This document shows positions 38,789 to 49,914 of a stretch of 64,000 nt of DNA, one piece after another. The DNA is from Thecamonas trahens ATCC 50062 (taxonomy: Eukaryota; Apusozoa; Apusomonadida; Apusomonadidae). The translations under genes and the position numbers were made by a program. Position 1 is the first letter of the stretch, and every line of letters begins with the position of its first letter. The stretch covers positions 189,407 to 253,406 of the forward strand of contig NW_013657652.1 of the NCBI RefSeq assembly GCF_000142905.1, read 5' to 3'. Under the pieces are notes generated by a model that did no database searches, was not told the origin of the DNA, and was given only the letters and a program-made list of their open reading frames with translations.

Positions 38789-39919
38789 TTACGCCGAGTC
38801 AAGGAGGTGCGCTAGCGGCGAGATGGCCGCGGCGCGGCCTAGGGCGACAAACAAGCAGTCCCAGAACGCAATCGTGTCGACCGAGGAGGCGACCCAGACG
38901 TTGGGCGCCTTGCCGGAGCTGTGCCACCGGTCGACAACGGTCTGGCCTTCGCAAAGCGAGCCGCGGGCGGTCTCGACGTCAACGCGGAAGTGCTCCTCTT
39001 TGAAGGCGCCTGGCGCGAGGACACGGAAGATGGCGACCGGGTCGTGGACCGGCGGTGCGTCAAAGCCAAAGACCTCGCGGTAGGTGGAGGCAAAAAAGGT
39101 CATGAGTGAATGGATGACCTTGCGGAATGGAGTATCGTCCATCTCGGCGAGCCGCGCAGCCTGCGACTCGTCGTAAAGCACGGTGTGAGTCACCTCGAGC
39201 GGTACCATGTGCAGCGGAACAGGGCAGTTCTCAAACACCATGGCCGCCGCCGTCGGGTCCATCTGGATGTTAAACTCGGCCACGGGCGAGGTGTTGCCGA
39301 CACCAGTCGAAGCGCCACCCATAAAGACAACCCGCTCCAGGATCTGAGCCATCTTGACCGGAAAGAGCGAGAAGAGGAGCGCGACGTTGGTGAGTGGGCC
39401 GGTGGCAACGAGAGTGATCTTGCGCCCGGTCTCGGCATGAACCCGCGCCATCTCGGTCGCCATCACCACTGCCGCTGGGCCGGGCATCTCACCGCGAGCC
39501 CTGCCCGCCAGCCCATCACCGACGTCGCCGGCAACAAGCTTGCGGACAGCATCCAGCTCCTCCGATCCGCCGAGCCCGCACTCGCCATGGATCTCGGCGC
39601 ACGCACCGCGCGGCGGGGCGAGGAGCGGCTTGTCCGCGCCCCGCACAAGGACACATCGCTTGGTCATCGCACCTTGCTTGGTCTCCTCCCCATTGCTCTC
39701 AGCAGCCGGTCCGGCCGACTCGGTGGTAGTTGGCGTGATGCCCAGCATGGCGAGGACGGCCGCGGCGTTGGCCGTCGTCTTTGCCACCGACTGGTTTCCA
39801 CCCACCGTGGAGACTCCGATGAGGTCCAGCGACGGCGCAAACGCCGCAAGCACCAGCGCCAGCGCGTCGTCGTGTCCTGGGTCGCAGTCGAGCCACAGCG
39901 GAGTCATCATATCGGCCAT
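38789..39919 (-). CDS. Inosine/uridine-preferring nucleoside hydrolase
   Basis: This 376-residue protein starts at ATG 39919 (MADMMTPLWLDCDPGHDDAL). The N-terminal DCDPGHDDALA contains the Asp cluster (DxDxxxDD) that binds Ca2+ and the ribose. Other family landmarks are VATGPLTNVALL, VFMGGA, AEFNIQMDPTAAAMVF (usual EFN...DPEAA) and PVHDPVAIF near the C-terminus, where the family has HD-A. The enzyme cleaves nucleosides to base and ribose in salvage. Length is normal (about 310-350) with a small insert at ~70-100. The frame remains open upstream to 39964, but that would need a GTG start. Confidence 0.92.
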   Translation of the reverse strand: MADMMTPLWLDCDPGHDDALALVLAAFAPSLDLIGVSTVGGNQSVAKTTANAAAVLAMLGITPTTTESAGPAAESNGEETKQGAMTKRCVLVRGADKPLLAPPRGACAEIHGECGLGGSEELDAVRKLVAGDVGDGLAGRARGEMPGPAAVVMATEMARVHAETGRKITLVATGPLTNVALLFSLFPVKMAQILERVVFMGGASTGVGNTSPVAEFNIQMDPTAAAMVFENCPVPLHMVPLEVTHTVLYDESQAARLAEMDDTPFRKVIHSLMTFFASTYREVFGFDAPPVHDPVAIFRVLAPGAFKEEHFRVDVETARGSLCEGQTVVDRWHSSGKAPNVWVASSVDTIAFWDCLFVALGRAAAISPLAHLLDSA

Positions 39920-40224
39920 GGTCGTGCGGGTCGAGTTGAGTGTGGCCACACTCGAGTAGCCCACGCCAATGACGCTGCCGCTGACCCAGCACAGACGCTA
40001 CAGGGAAACCGGATTTCGGCCTCTACACCACACAGAGCGTGGCCTCAGACCAGATGCCATGATCGACCAATGGATAGGCCATCACCGCTAGCCGGGCAGC
40101 CATCGCAGCCATCAGCTAGCCATTTGGCGCCTCCTCCCTCCTCCCTGGAAACAGCGGCAAGTCGTCGCCGACCACAACCACTCCACCTCCTGGCACCATC
40201 CACATCAGCACCCATACCCACGCT
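39920..40224. other. Divergent spacer, nucleoside hydrolase / Pro-rich gene
   Basis: A 305-bp stretch with CA/CCT-rich sequence near the downstream start. I see no additional gene or repeat. Confidence 0.55.
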
Positions 40225-41379
40225 ATGCACAGGGGACAGGGTCGATTGCGGTCGTCACAGCTGGCGTCTCTGGCAGCGGCACCCGTGCCTGTCCTCGCCT
40301 CGGAGAACGCTGACCTCTCCGCCGACCTCTCTGCCTTCCTCGCGCCTGTCTGGGCACACCACCGCCACCAGCAGCACCAGCCACACGCGCCTGACATCTA
40401 CAGCCACCGCCACGAGCCCGGTGGCGTTGGCCACTCAAACTCACCGCCGCATAGCTTGATACTCTCGCCGGATACCCCGCCGCGCTCCCGCTCCCGCAGT
40501 CGCAGTCGCAGCCGAGACCGCCATCCGACGCTCCCGCCGTGGCCGCTGCAGCCGCCGGCATCGGCTTACGCCGCGGAAAAGGAGCTCCTCGCCCGAATCG
40601 TGGCTGCACCGCCGTCTGCTTCCACCACCACCATTGCTACCACCACTGCTACTTCGGCAAGGCCAAGCGGCCTCTCGTCGCCGCACCGCGAGCTGTCGCC
40701 GTCGCCAGTCCGTCCGCTGCCGCAGTCATGGTCGCCGATCCAATTCTCGCCCCAAGCTGGCTCGCCGCAAGTCGACCTTGTGCTCAAGTCCCCGGTGCCG
40801 GCCTCGACGGGAGTCCGCGACCCGCACACCGCTGCCCTGGCGTCATCGGTTTCGTCTCTGGCCGCCAAGGTTGACGCCACCCATCGCATGCTAGAGCAGA
40901 TCCAGGCCGCCACTGCTGCAGCGCCACGTCCCGCGCAGCAGCCTCTGCCACGGTCACGGCATCACATCCCGCTTCGCCACGCAACAGCAGCTCAGCCACA
41001 ACCACAGCTGCACCCGCTTCCACCCCCGCCTCGTCGCTCTCCTCTGCCCCGACCCGACAACGACAGGCTCGCGCAGCTGTCTTCGCTGATGAAGGCCTCG
41101 CGCGCGTCAGCCATTACCCCGGCCAGCAGCGGCCCACGCCTCCGCTCGCGATTCCTCCTCCCATCGCCGCATCGCCCGCGCCCACCACCTCCACCGTCGA
41201 CAGTCACTGCGCTCCCGCCCCCTGTCGTCACGCCTCCACCACCCGTCGTCGCCCCAGTCGCCGCGACCCACTCTTCAGTCCCCCATCCTGCGCCCTCGCG
41301 AGTGCCCGCGGTCTCCGATCTCCTCCACAAGTTCCGCTCCGCCCTCGACGCCATCGACCCCACCCTGTGGGACCTCTGA
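40225..41379 (+). CDS. Hypothetical Pro/His/RS-rich protein
   Basis: This 384-residue protein starts at ATG 40225. It is mainly disordered: a His/Gln region at ~45-70, an RSRSRSRSRSR tract at ~88-98, and Pro-rich stretches at ~245-275 and ~315-345. Short predicted helices are at ~195-225 (TAALASSVSSLAAKVDATHR) and at the C-terminus (VSDLLHKFRSALDAI). The RS tract suggests RNA-related or phospho-regulated binding, but no domain supports that. Third-position GC-richness matches its neighbours, and the long open frame supports a real gene, though low-complexity makes that less certain. Confidence 0.55.
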   Translation: MHRGQGRLRSSQLASLAAAPVPVLASENADLSADLSAFLAPVWAHHRHQQHQPHAPDIYSHRHEPGGVGHSNSPPHSLILSPDTPPRSRSRSRSRSRDRHPTLPPWPLQPPASAYAAEKELLARIVAAPPSASTTTIATTTATSARPSGLSSPHRELSPSPVRPLPQSWSPIQFSPQAGSPQVDLVLKSPVPASTGVRDPHTAALASSVSSLAAKVDATHRMLEQIQAATAAAPRPAQQPLPRSRHHIPLRHATAAQPQPQLHPLPPPPRRSPLPRPDNDRLAQLSSLMKASRASAITPASSGPRLRSRFLLPSPHRPRPPPPPSTVTALPPPVVTPPPPVVAPVAATHSSVPHPAPSRVPAVSDLLHKFRSALDAIDPTLWDL

Positions 41380-41647
41380 GTCAATCCTCCTCTCATCCCC
41401 ATCATCAGCAAAGGCAAATAACGTTGCAACGTTTCGGCGCAACAGCCGGTCCGCCGGCGAACCGCATCAATTCAGCAACGTGTGATTGGCATGGCAACCA
41501 TGACAGCAGAGCCTTGCTCCACCACGGCGAGACACCTCACGCCACCAGGCCCACGTCTGCCACCCGGAAGCGCCACACGCACCACTCGCCTGCACCGGTC
41601 TCTCGGGCAACGCCTGTCTCCACGCCACACACGCAAGCGTCCGAGCC
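41380..41647. other. Tandem intergenic stretch
   Basis: This 268-bp region lies between the Pro-rich and the MGGACAKS genes. Nothing recognisable is seen apart from CA/CCAC-rich sequence before the next start. Confidence 0.5.
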
Positions 41648-42343
41648 ATGGGCGGGGCGTGCGCCAAGTCGCCAGGTGGCTCGCGCCGCATTGAACCGGT
41701 CTCCTCAAGCGCACGGGCCACGTCCGCTGACGGACAGGCCACGGGGAGGAGCAAAAGGGGACAGCACGTTGGATTCTCAGAGGATGAGGAGTCGTGGAAC
41801 GAAGACGAGGACTCTATGTCCGATGACGGGAGCGCAAGCAGTGGCCGAGGCGGGAGCAGGTCTCGCGAGAGGAAGGCCAAGGGCAAGGCTAACGGCAAGA
41901 AGACCAAAGGCAAGACCAAGACCAAGACCAAGGATAAGGACAAGAAGAAGAAGAAGAAGAAGGTCAAGATGCTACAGGGGCACAAAAAGAAGAACAAGCA
42001 GCTCAAGGCCCTTCCCAAGCCTGATGGTGTCACCCTCTCCAACGAGCAGAAGCGGCTGCTCAACATCGACAACTCGTCGCGCCACAATGTGCTCCTTGTC
42101 GACGGGGATGTCGACGCCCTCACCTCACCACCATCGGGCGCAGACACCTCGGGCACCATCCCCGACGGCGATCGCGACCAGACATCACTCCTCGCCCCTC
42201 CGGCCCGCCCCAATGCCGCCCGCAGGCCTGCCCCGGGCCCGCCCGCTACCAACAGCACCGAGCCGCGCCCGATGCTCGTCATCACCGAGCCGACCTTTCT
42301 TGGCATGGATGATGCACTCTCCGCCAAGCGAACACCCTCGTGA
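41648..42343 (+). CDS. Putative N-myristoylated, Lys-rich hypothetical protein
   Basis: This 231-residue protein starts at ATG 41648. It begins MGGACAKSPGGSRR: Gly2 with a small residue at position 6/7 and Cys5 fits an N-myristoylation plus palmitoylation signal. An acidic/Ser patch (EDEESWNEDEDSMSDDGS) and a long Lys tract with KTK and KKK repeats at ~75-120 follow, then VTLSNEQKRLLNIDNSSRH, a short helix, and a Pro-rich C-terminus ending in PTFLGMDDALSAKRTPS. It may be a membrane-tethered adaptor, like MARCKS-type proteins in layout only. No family match. Confidence 0.55.
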   Translation: MGGACAKSPGGSRRIEPVSSSARATSADGQATGRSKRGQHVGFSEDEESWNEDEDSMSDDGSASSGRGGSRSRERKAKGKANGKKTKGKTKTKTKDKDKKKKKKKVKMLQGHKKKNKQLKALPKPDGVTLSNEQKRLLNIDNSSRHNVLLVDGDVDALTSPPSGADTSGTIPDGDRDQTSLLAPPARPNAARRPAPGPPATNSTEPRPMLVITEPTFLGMDDALSAKRTPS

Positions 42344-42629
42344 CGTTTTGCCCTGTCTCTTCCGCCCCCCTGGATCCATCCGGCTCCCGTGACGTCCCAA
42401 CCGGACCGATGTCGCGCCGCGCGACTCCTTGCCCCTACGATCCCACCTCTCTTCGCCAAGCTGGGATCCCTTGTGAAAAGATCCATTACCTTTCCCCCCC
42501 GTCACGGCCTGTCGCCAAAAAGGACGTCGTCCATTGACCGAACACCCGCCCCTCCCCCCCTCCCCCCGCACCATATCCGACATACAGGAGCAGGCTCGGC
42601 ACACTCAACTGCGCTGGCCGGGCAAGGCT
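42344..42629. other. Intergenic stretch upstream of the USP gene
   Basis: It contains CCCTCCCCCC-type tracts at about 42545-42570. The frame of the downstream gene stays open here, but the only upstream start is TTG (42534). Confidence 0.5.
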
Positions 42630-45600
42630 ATGACGTCGTCACGGACCGGACGTGGGTCCGGGCGTGGGTCCGGGCGGCGGTCCGGCGCTTCCAACGAGTT
42701 GTACGGGGCGTCACGGGCACTACAGCGGGCGGTGACTGTCCAGCACCTGCGCGCCGCCATGGGGCTGGCCGAGTCGTCGTCGATGCGCCTGCATCCATAC
42801 CTGCTCAAGGCTGCTCTTCCGTCATGGCTGCAGCATGCGTGCCTCTCGCGCAACGCGTTGGCGGCCCATGCTGCGGGCACATATCCCCGCGACGCCGCGC
42901 GTGCTCTCCTCCGCCTCGCGGCCGACACCCTTGTCGCCGCACTCGGCGCGGGCTTGGAGATCGGGCCGCTCGCCACCGCCGCCGCCGCCGTTCTCGCTCA
43001 TCCGCGAGCTCCAGTCTACGCATCGGACCCTGAAGGGGGGCCAGACCTGGTCTCGGTCTCTGACTCGGACGAGTCATCCGACTCGGACTCGCCGCTGCCG
43101 CCATCGTCGGCCACCACATACTCGGCCCAGTCGGTGGCGCTCGAATGGCTGACCGGCGACGTCGTCGCTGCCCTTGCATCCCGCCTCGACTCGGATGCCG
43201 CGTCCGATGGTGATGGCGATGGCGATGGCGACTCGCAGCCGCTCCCGCCACCGTCGCTGGAGACGCTCGCCGGCGTCGCCCGGCTCCTTGTCCGCACCTA
43301 CGTCTACGTCGACTCGAACGCATGGTCGACGGTGTGGACGGGCGGCCTGGCCACGGTAGCGACGGGGCTCATGACCCATGTTCTCCGTACCTCAGATGCT
43401 GGCATTCCATTCCGGCGCCTCCGGCCGATCGAGACCAACCTGACTGCTGTGCTCGAGGCCGCACTCGGCACCGAAGGCGCCACTGAGTTCATGGTCGACG
43501 CTGCCCTCAGCACGGCCGTCGACGCCTTTGCGCCGTCAAATGACTTGCGGGAGCGGCTCTCGGGCCTCACTACCCTCGTCTCGTTTGTCGAGGCGCTCCA
43601 GGCCGGCGTCGCACCGGAGCGGGTCTTCACCCCACCTGTTCCGGCGAAGCACCTGCTCGACGTTCTCGAGCGCGGCAAGGTGGTCGAAGGCCTGTTTGGC
43701 GTCGGCTTTCACTCGCGACTCATCGCGCCAGGCTTTGCACTCTTCCGCTTCCTCGCAGAAGTTGGCAAGCTCGAACCGGCCCATCTCTCGTCGCTCTGGG
43801 CTGCCGTCACCGGCAAGCACGAGTCGGTCCGGTCTACTCTGTTTGACGGTTTGCTCTCCCTTGTCCCATGCCTCTCGCGCGCAGAAGTCGACGTCCTCTA
43901 CCCGCTCATTGTGGCGACACCACCGGGCGAGCTCGACGCGCTGGCCATCGAGTTTGTGGCCCAGTTCGCTGCGCTTGTCGCCGCAGGCCTTGCCGCCCGC
44001 GCCGAAGCCTCGCTCGCTTACGGCCTTGACTACCTCTGGTCGCTCATCATCGAGCCGGGAAGTGTCTCAGCGGCACTGGTGGCGGTTGCCTCGGACGCCT
44101 TTGTCGGCCTTCTCTCGCAGCGGGTCTTTCTCGCCCGGCGGAAGCAGTACCTTGAGGCCGCCATCGGCAACGTCACGGCAGGCCGGTCTGTTCCGGCCTC
44201 GCTTCGGTTCTTTGTCTCGCTCCTCAAGACCTTTCCGGCCTCGGGCTCTCGATTCACCACCTCGGCCTCGTCGCTCATCAAGACACTCAACGACTCGCAT
44301 GACCTCCTGGGCACGCTCCTGGACAACGCCGTCACATTTGCTACCATGCCGGGAGCCGAGCTCCCGCCGCCGTTCTCGCGGGCTGAGCACGTGGCGGCAC
44401 GCCTCGACGCGCTGTACTTTATCCTGCTCTCGTCGTCGCTCACCATGACCAAAGCTCACGTCGATGCCTTCTGGCGCGCGTTTGTCACGGGCGCCACCTG
44501 CCAGGCCGAGCGCGCCGCCACCCTCGAGTGGTTGCATCGGACACGCGTTGGTCGATGCGACTCGGACTCGAGCTTTGTGGCGTTTGACGAGAAAGTTTCT
44601 CGCTACGTTTTCCAGTCCAAGATGCTCGACACCATGGACGTGGCATGGCTTAACCCACCGGGTTACGCGCTCTTCCAGCGCTACTTTGTCTCGGTCAACA
44701 CCGCCAACTCGTCGATCGAGCTCGTCGATGACGGCACCGGCTCGGTTCCTTACCGCCTCAAGAAACCCAAGAAAGCGGTCGGCCTCCCGTACCTGTGGGA
44801 CATTATCTTACTCAACCAAGACGACGAGGTGTGGAGCCTTGCGCTCGATTGCCTGGCTTCGCTCTACCACAACATCCCGAGCCGCAAGCGCAAGCTGCGC
44901 GCCTCCTTTTATGGCCTCGCCATCCAGCATCTTGGTAATGCTCCGAACGAGGGCGTCATCTGTCGGGTACTCGCTATCCTTATAGCGCTGGCCAAACCCG
45001 AGTCGTCGTCGACGACGTCGGTCGGCGGCGCCAACGCTTCGCCGGCGCCACTCCGCCCACCGCTTGCACTCCACATTGTAGCTCCGGCACATGATCCGCC
45101 GGCCCGGTTCAGAATCCGCGCTCGTGGCAGCCTCCGTCTCGGTGGCCTCCGCACCGCCATCGCGCGCCGGCTCAACCTTCCGTCGTGGTCGCACTCGCTG
45201 CTCAAGCTCGTCTCGGGCGGCCGCGAGCTTGCACCGGCTGACGATCAAGCCTTTCTTGCCGAGCTCGATCTCGAACCGGCAGCGGTGGTGTACGCGTTGG
45301 ATCCACCGCCCAAGACGTTGCGTGCCGGCCCTGAGGCGCTCGCGTCCGCCGCCTCGCCGCGGTCGTCGCGCGATGCTCCGCATGGTGTGGTGCTCTCGCC
45401 GCTCGAAGTGCCGCCGCCAAATAGCAGCGGCGGCGGAGGTCTCCGCCGCTCGCTCTCCAACTCGTCGTCGCTCTCAGAGTACTTTTTGGGCTCGGACCCA
45501 GAGGCGTCACCGTCAATCTCATCCGGCCTCTCTACGCCCGAACCTATGTTTCATGCGCTAGCGGCTCATGGCGGCCATGTCCTGACATCGCCAGAGAACT

Positions 45601-48159
45601 TTGCCGTCTTTGCCTCGCTCCTCTCTCACTCGGAGCCGGTGGCCAAGCTCACGCTCGAGCTCCTCTCGCTTGTTCCGACCAACGCCACCAAGTTTGCTGC
45701 GTATGAGGCGATTATGCGCGACTCGAACGGAGCCGTCTTAGAGTGGGCGGCAGATCCAGACGATCGGCTCGAGTTTACGCCAGCCCAGCGCGCGAGCCTC
45801 AGCCTGCCGACCTCGCACTGGGCTGAGCTCTTCCCCTCGGACGCCCCATGGGTCCTTCTCTACTCGCTCCGGCTAGTGTGCTCCATTCTCGACTCGGACG
45901 ACGAGCCTGCGCGCGCGCTTGCATGGTCGCGTGCCTTTGTGGTTCGCGGCGGGGTCTCATGGCTGGTCAACATCCTCGTCTCTGTTCTTCTCACGCCCGA
46001 GGCACAGCACTCGGCCGAGTGGAGGAGCCCGACCTCGCACATTCTCCGGGTCCTCACGACTCTTGGCATCGAGCTCCACGATGTGTCGGCACACTCGCTC
46101 CGGCGGTCGCTGGCTGCTGTCATCCCGACAGCGACTCTACCAGCCTCTGTGGAGGCAGGCACCATGCTTGCCCAGCAGACTGTGGCCGACGGCGAGCTCC
46201 CGGTCCTCCGGCCCTCACTCCTTGCTTTTGCCGACATCGACGGCGCATCGCTCGTCTCGGTCTTGCTGGACATTGTGCGGACCGAGGCGGGCGGATCGAG
46301 CGAGCACTCTGCCGACGCTGTCCGCGTTGCCGACACCATGTCGCTCCTGCTGGGCCTTGCCCTCGCCGATCCCGGCCTTGCTGCTGCCTGGTTGGAGACG
46401 CCTGACCTCGGCGGGTGGCTGGAGGCGGCGGTGGTGCGAGCCGAGGCTCCATCAATTCGCGCTATTGTTGCGCATCGTGTTCACCAGCTGGCAGCGTGGA
46501 ACGGTGGCGGATTTGATCGCGGATGCGACGCGGCCTCCCCGCAGCAGCTCTTCCTCAACCTGGTTGTCGACATGCTGCCTGCTGTGGCCGAGGCGCCGGC
46601 CATGGCCGCGCAGTACTTTGTCCTCTTCCGCAACCTCATTGATGATGCTGGCCACACATCCGGTACCAGCCTTGCCGATCTTATCGACGTCGCCGACGTG
46701 GTTGAGCAGCTGCTCTCATTTATTGGGCCAGAACGGTCGGACGCGGCTCCCGCGTGCGAGGCCGTGGCGGTCGGAGTCTTTTCGGCTCTTGCTGCGCTCA
46801 TGCGCTCTCTGCCCGAGGTCAAGGCCGTTGACGGCCCACGAGTGCTGGAGCTTGTCATGGGCCACTGCTTGTTTGGCGTAGAGGGCGAGCTGCCGCATTG
46901 CAAAACGGCCGAAGCACGACGAGCCGGCTTTGCGCTGGTCATCGAGCTCGCGCGCGGTTGCTCGACCAACCTCGGTATGTTGCTGCGGACGGTACAGCAG
47001 TGCGTGTCTGCGGCGTCGGCGCTGGCTGCCTCGTCGTGGGCGTTTGAGCCTCGCAAGCTCGCCCGCGACGGGTGTGGCTACGTCGGTCTGATCAATCTCG
47101 GGGCAACGTGCTACATGAACGCGACGCTGCAGCAGCTGTTCTGCCTCCAGCCGCTCCGCGACGGCCTGCTCTCTGCAGTCTCGACACTCCCGCACAAGGC
47201 CGCGACGGCGCTTCCAGTCTCGCCGCTGGTTTCGCCATTGATTGTCGAGCCGTCGCCGGCACCGCCGCAACCGGGGCAGCTCCTGTTTCGACTGCAGCAC
47301 ACGTTTGCGGCGCTCGCGCTCTCGCAGTACAAGTACTGGGATACGAGTGCGCTGATGGCGGTTATGCCCGGGCTCGGTGGCGAGCCGCTCGACGTTGCCG
47401 TCCAGCAGGATGCCAACGAGTTTCTCAACGTGCTCTTTGACTCGCTTGAGACTGCGCTCAAGGGCACCCCTCAGGCTGCGCTTGTCTCATCGCTCTTTGC
47501 AGGTCGGCTCACGAACCAAATCCTCTCGCAGGGCTGCGAACACACGTCGGAGCGCGACGAGCCGTTTTACACGCTCTCGTTGGAAATCAAGAACAAGGCG
47601 AACCTTGCCGAGTCCCTCGAACTGTTTGTGCAGGGCGAGATGCTCGACGGCGCCAACCAGTACAAGTGCTCCGCATGCGACGCCCACGTCGACGCCATCA
47701 AGCGACTGGTTATTGCCGACCTGCCGCCGGTCCTTGTTCTCCACCTCAAGCGGTTTGACTTTGATTTGATGACGCTGACAAGGACTAAGATCAACTCGCG
47801 GCTGGCGTACCCCCATGAGCTGGACATGGCGCCTTACATGATCGAAGATCCTGAGCGCGAGCCGGGCGCTACTCAGTACCAGCTCCGTGGCGTGCTTGTG
47901 CATCTCGGCTCGGCCGACTCGGGCCACTACTACTCGTTCATCCGCACCGGATCGGCCGAGTGGTTCGAATTCAACGACACGCTTGTCGAGCCGTTTGACG
48001 CCCGTGATTTGCCCGACGCCACCTTTGGCGGAGAACGGGTGCGGCCGGACGGCAATCGGATGCCGGCGACATATTCAGCGTACATGCTTTTCTACGAGCG
48101 GGTTGGATGGGTGCCTCCAGCAGTGGCATCGCCGACGCCGGCGCGGCCGCGGGTGGCCA

Positions 48160-48193
<34 letters not shown>

Positions 48194-49745
48194 TGGTGTC
48201 ATCGCACCCCCGTCTCCACTCGGTGTCCCCGCGCTCGGCTTTCCGTCGTACTCGGATGACGACGACGGTGAGATAGAGGGCGAAGCTTACGACAGCAGCG
48301 ACAGCGACGATGGCGGTAGTGGTAGCGACAGCAGCGAAAGCTGCGCCAACGACGGCCCGGCGCCGGCTAGGTCGCAGAGCTCGTTTAGCTTTGACAGCTC
48401 GTCGGACGGTCCGGTGGGAAGCGAGCTCCCGCCGCGGGCTGTGCGCGAAGGCACTGCGGCGCCCGCGAACATGCTTGAAGTGTTTGGGCAGGAGATGGGC
48501 GCGGCGAACGCGGAGCTTGTTCGAGTCCAGTCTGTCTTTAACCGTGAGTTCTACGGCTTCATGTGGGACATGCTGCACCTCGATGAGGTGGCCGGGACCA
48601 GCGCCGGTGGGACGACAATTGAGCTCGATTCACTGCGGCTCCCAGCGGGAGTGCTGCTGGGAACTGAGTTTGTGTTGTTTGTTCTTGCGCACGACGCGAG
48701 CAAGCCGCTGCTCAATGAGTGGGTGGAGCACTTGCGACGGGCGTACTCGGGTAACCAGCACGCGCTGTTGTGGTGGCTCCGGCTCCTCGCGCAGCCACAT
48801 TCGAACCTTCTCGAGTCGCTATTCTTGCGATGTCCTGTCGACGGGGTGCGGCGATTGGTGGTGGACCTGACGCGCGCGGCAGTGTCTACGGTCGCCGATG
48901 GCGAGGACGCGGTTGGCGCTAGCGTGGGTGCGGACACCGAGTCCGGGGTGGTCGCCCGTGGGCGCGAGTGGGTGTCGACGGTGCTTGAGAAGCTGATGCT
49001 GCTGCTGGACTCTGCGCTTACGCTCGCAGCACGTGAGAAGAGCTCATTGGGCGCCGAAGACGCGCTGCTGCTGCTGCGAAACATGCTCAGTGGGCACGAC
49101 GCGCGCGAGCTTGCGCTCGGGCGGGGACTGGTCTCTGCGCTGGTGGCCAAGGTGCGTGGTCGAGCATGGACGAGGCTTCGGCGGTCGGCCGCGGCGTACG
49201 CAGCCATTCCGTACTCTGCGGGTGACTCGAGCCGGCGCAAGCGAGGCGAAGCGCTGGTGCGCAACGCGCTGCTGTGGATGCTCTCGGAGCTGGTGCGGAC
49301 GATGTCGACCGGCGCGCCCGACAACCTCGGGCCGTCGCCAACCCAAATGGCTGGTCCGCTGGTGGTTGTCGCCGAAGCCGAGCTGGCAGCAGTCTCCACC
49401 ACATCGACCTTGGAGGAGCTGGTCAAGGTGATGGAGACCCGCGAGTCTCGCGAGTGTCCGGTCGCTGCCCTCCTTCTTCATCTCGCCTGGGGCCACCGCG
49501 GCATGACCAAGCGCCAGGTTAAGGCTGTCCGCAACGTACTCACCTACACCGTCGACGCCGGGCTCCGCTATCTTGAGCAACTCCTCACTCTCGACGACGG
49601 ATATGCCGACTGGCGGCGCGCACACATCTGCAGTCGCCTCGAGGGCGATCTTGCCGCAGCACACCGGCTCTCGCCGCTTCGGCGAGCTCTCCCGGCCTGG
49701 CTCGACCGTCACTCGCCGCACGCGATTTCCCAGCCCGAGACGTGA
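42630..49745 (+). CDS. USP9X/USP24-type giant ubiquitin carboxyl-terminal hydrolase
   Basis: This single exon of 2,371 residues starts at ATG 42630 (MTSSRTGRGSG). The frame is open upstream but offers no better ATG. Residues ~1-800 and ~1000-1460 are helical, HEAT/ARM-like. A ubiquitin-like module lies at ~824-890 (RFRIRARGSLRLGGLRTAIA). The USP catalytic domain starts at ~1485 with YVGLINLGATCYMNATLQQL (catalytic Cys ~1494), then QQDANEFLNVLFDSLE, a zinc finger of C-x-H and CxxC (GCEHTSERDE, YKCSACDAH), LPPVLVLHLKRFDFD, and the His box SADSGHYYSFIR (~1763). This order, with a UBL several hundred residues before the catalytic core, is as in USP9X, USP24 and USP34. It removes ubiquitin from substrates; which ones cannot be read here. 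Confidence 0.9.
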
Positions 49746-49914
49746 TCCGACCGCCCGCATCCGAGGCGGTAACAGGAGGTCGGGTGCGGAGCGGCAGCTC
49801 TGGCATGATGGTAAATGAAGTATGAGGTAGTCAACCCGCCGTGACCCCGAAATGTAGTGAACGGGAGAGGTCCCGTCGTCCCAACGCAGTGCGGCCGCCA
49901 CTCGTCGCTCGGCC
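49746..49914. other. Intergenic spacer between USP and CTF18 genes
   Basis: A 169-bp tandem spacer. No motif is recognised. Confidence 0.5.

Noticed and set aside
41467-42486. 339-codon minus-strand frame with a Phe/Leu-rich tract
   Set aside because: Antisense of the Lys tract of the MGGACAKS gene; looks like membrane helices only by complementarity.
42534-42629. Upstream start of the USP gene
   Set aside because: The only start there is TTG, behind a C tract; ATG 42630 is preferred.
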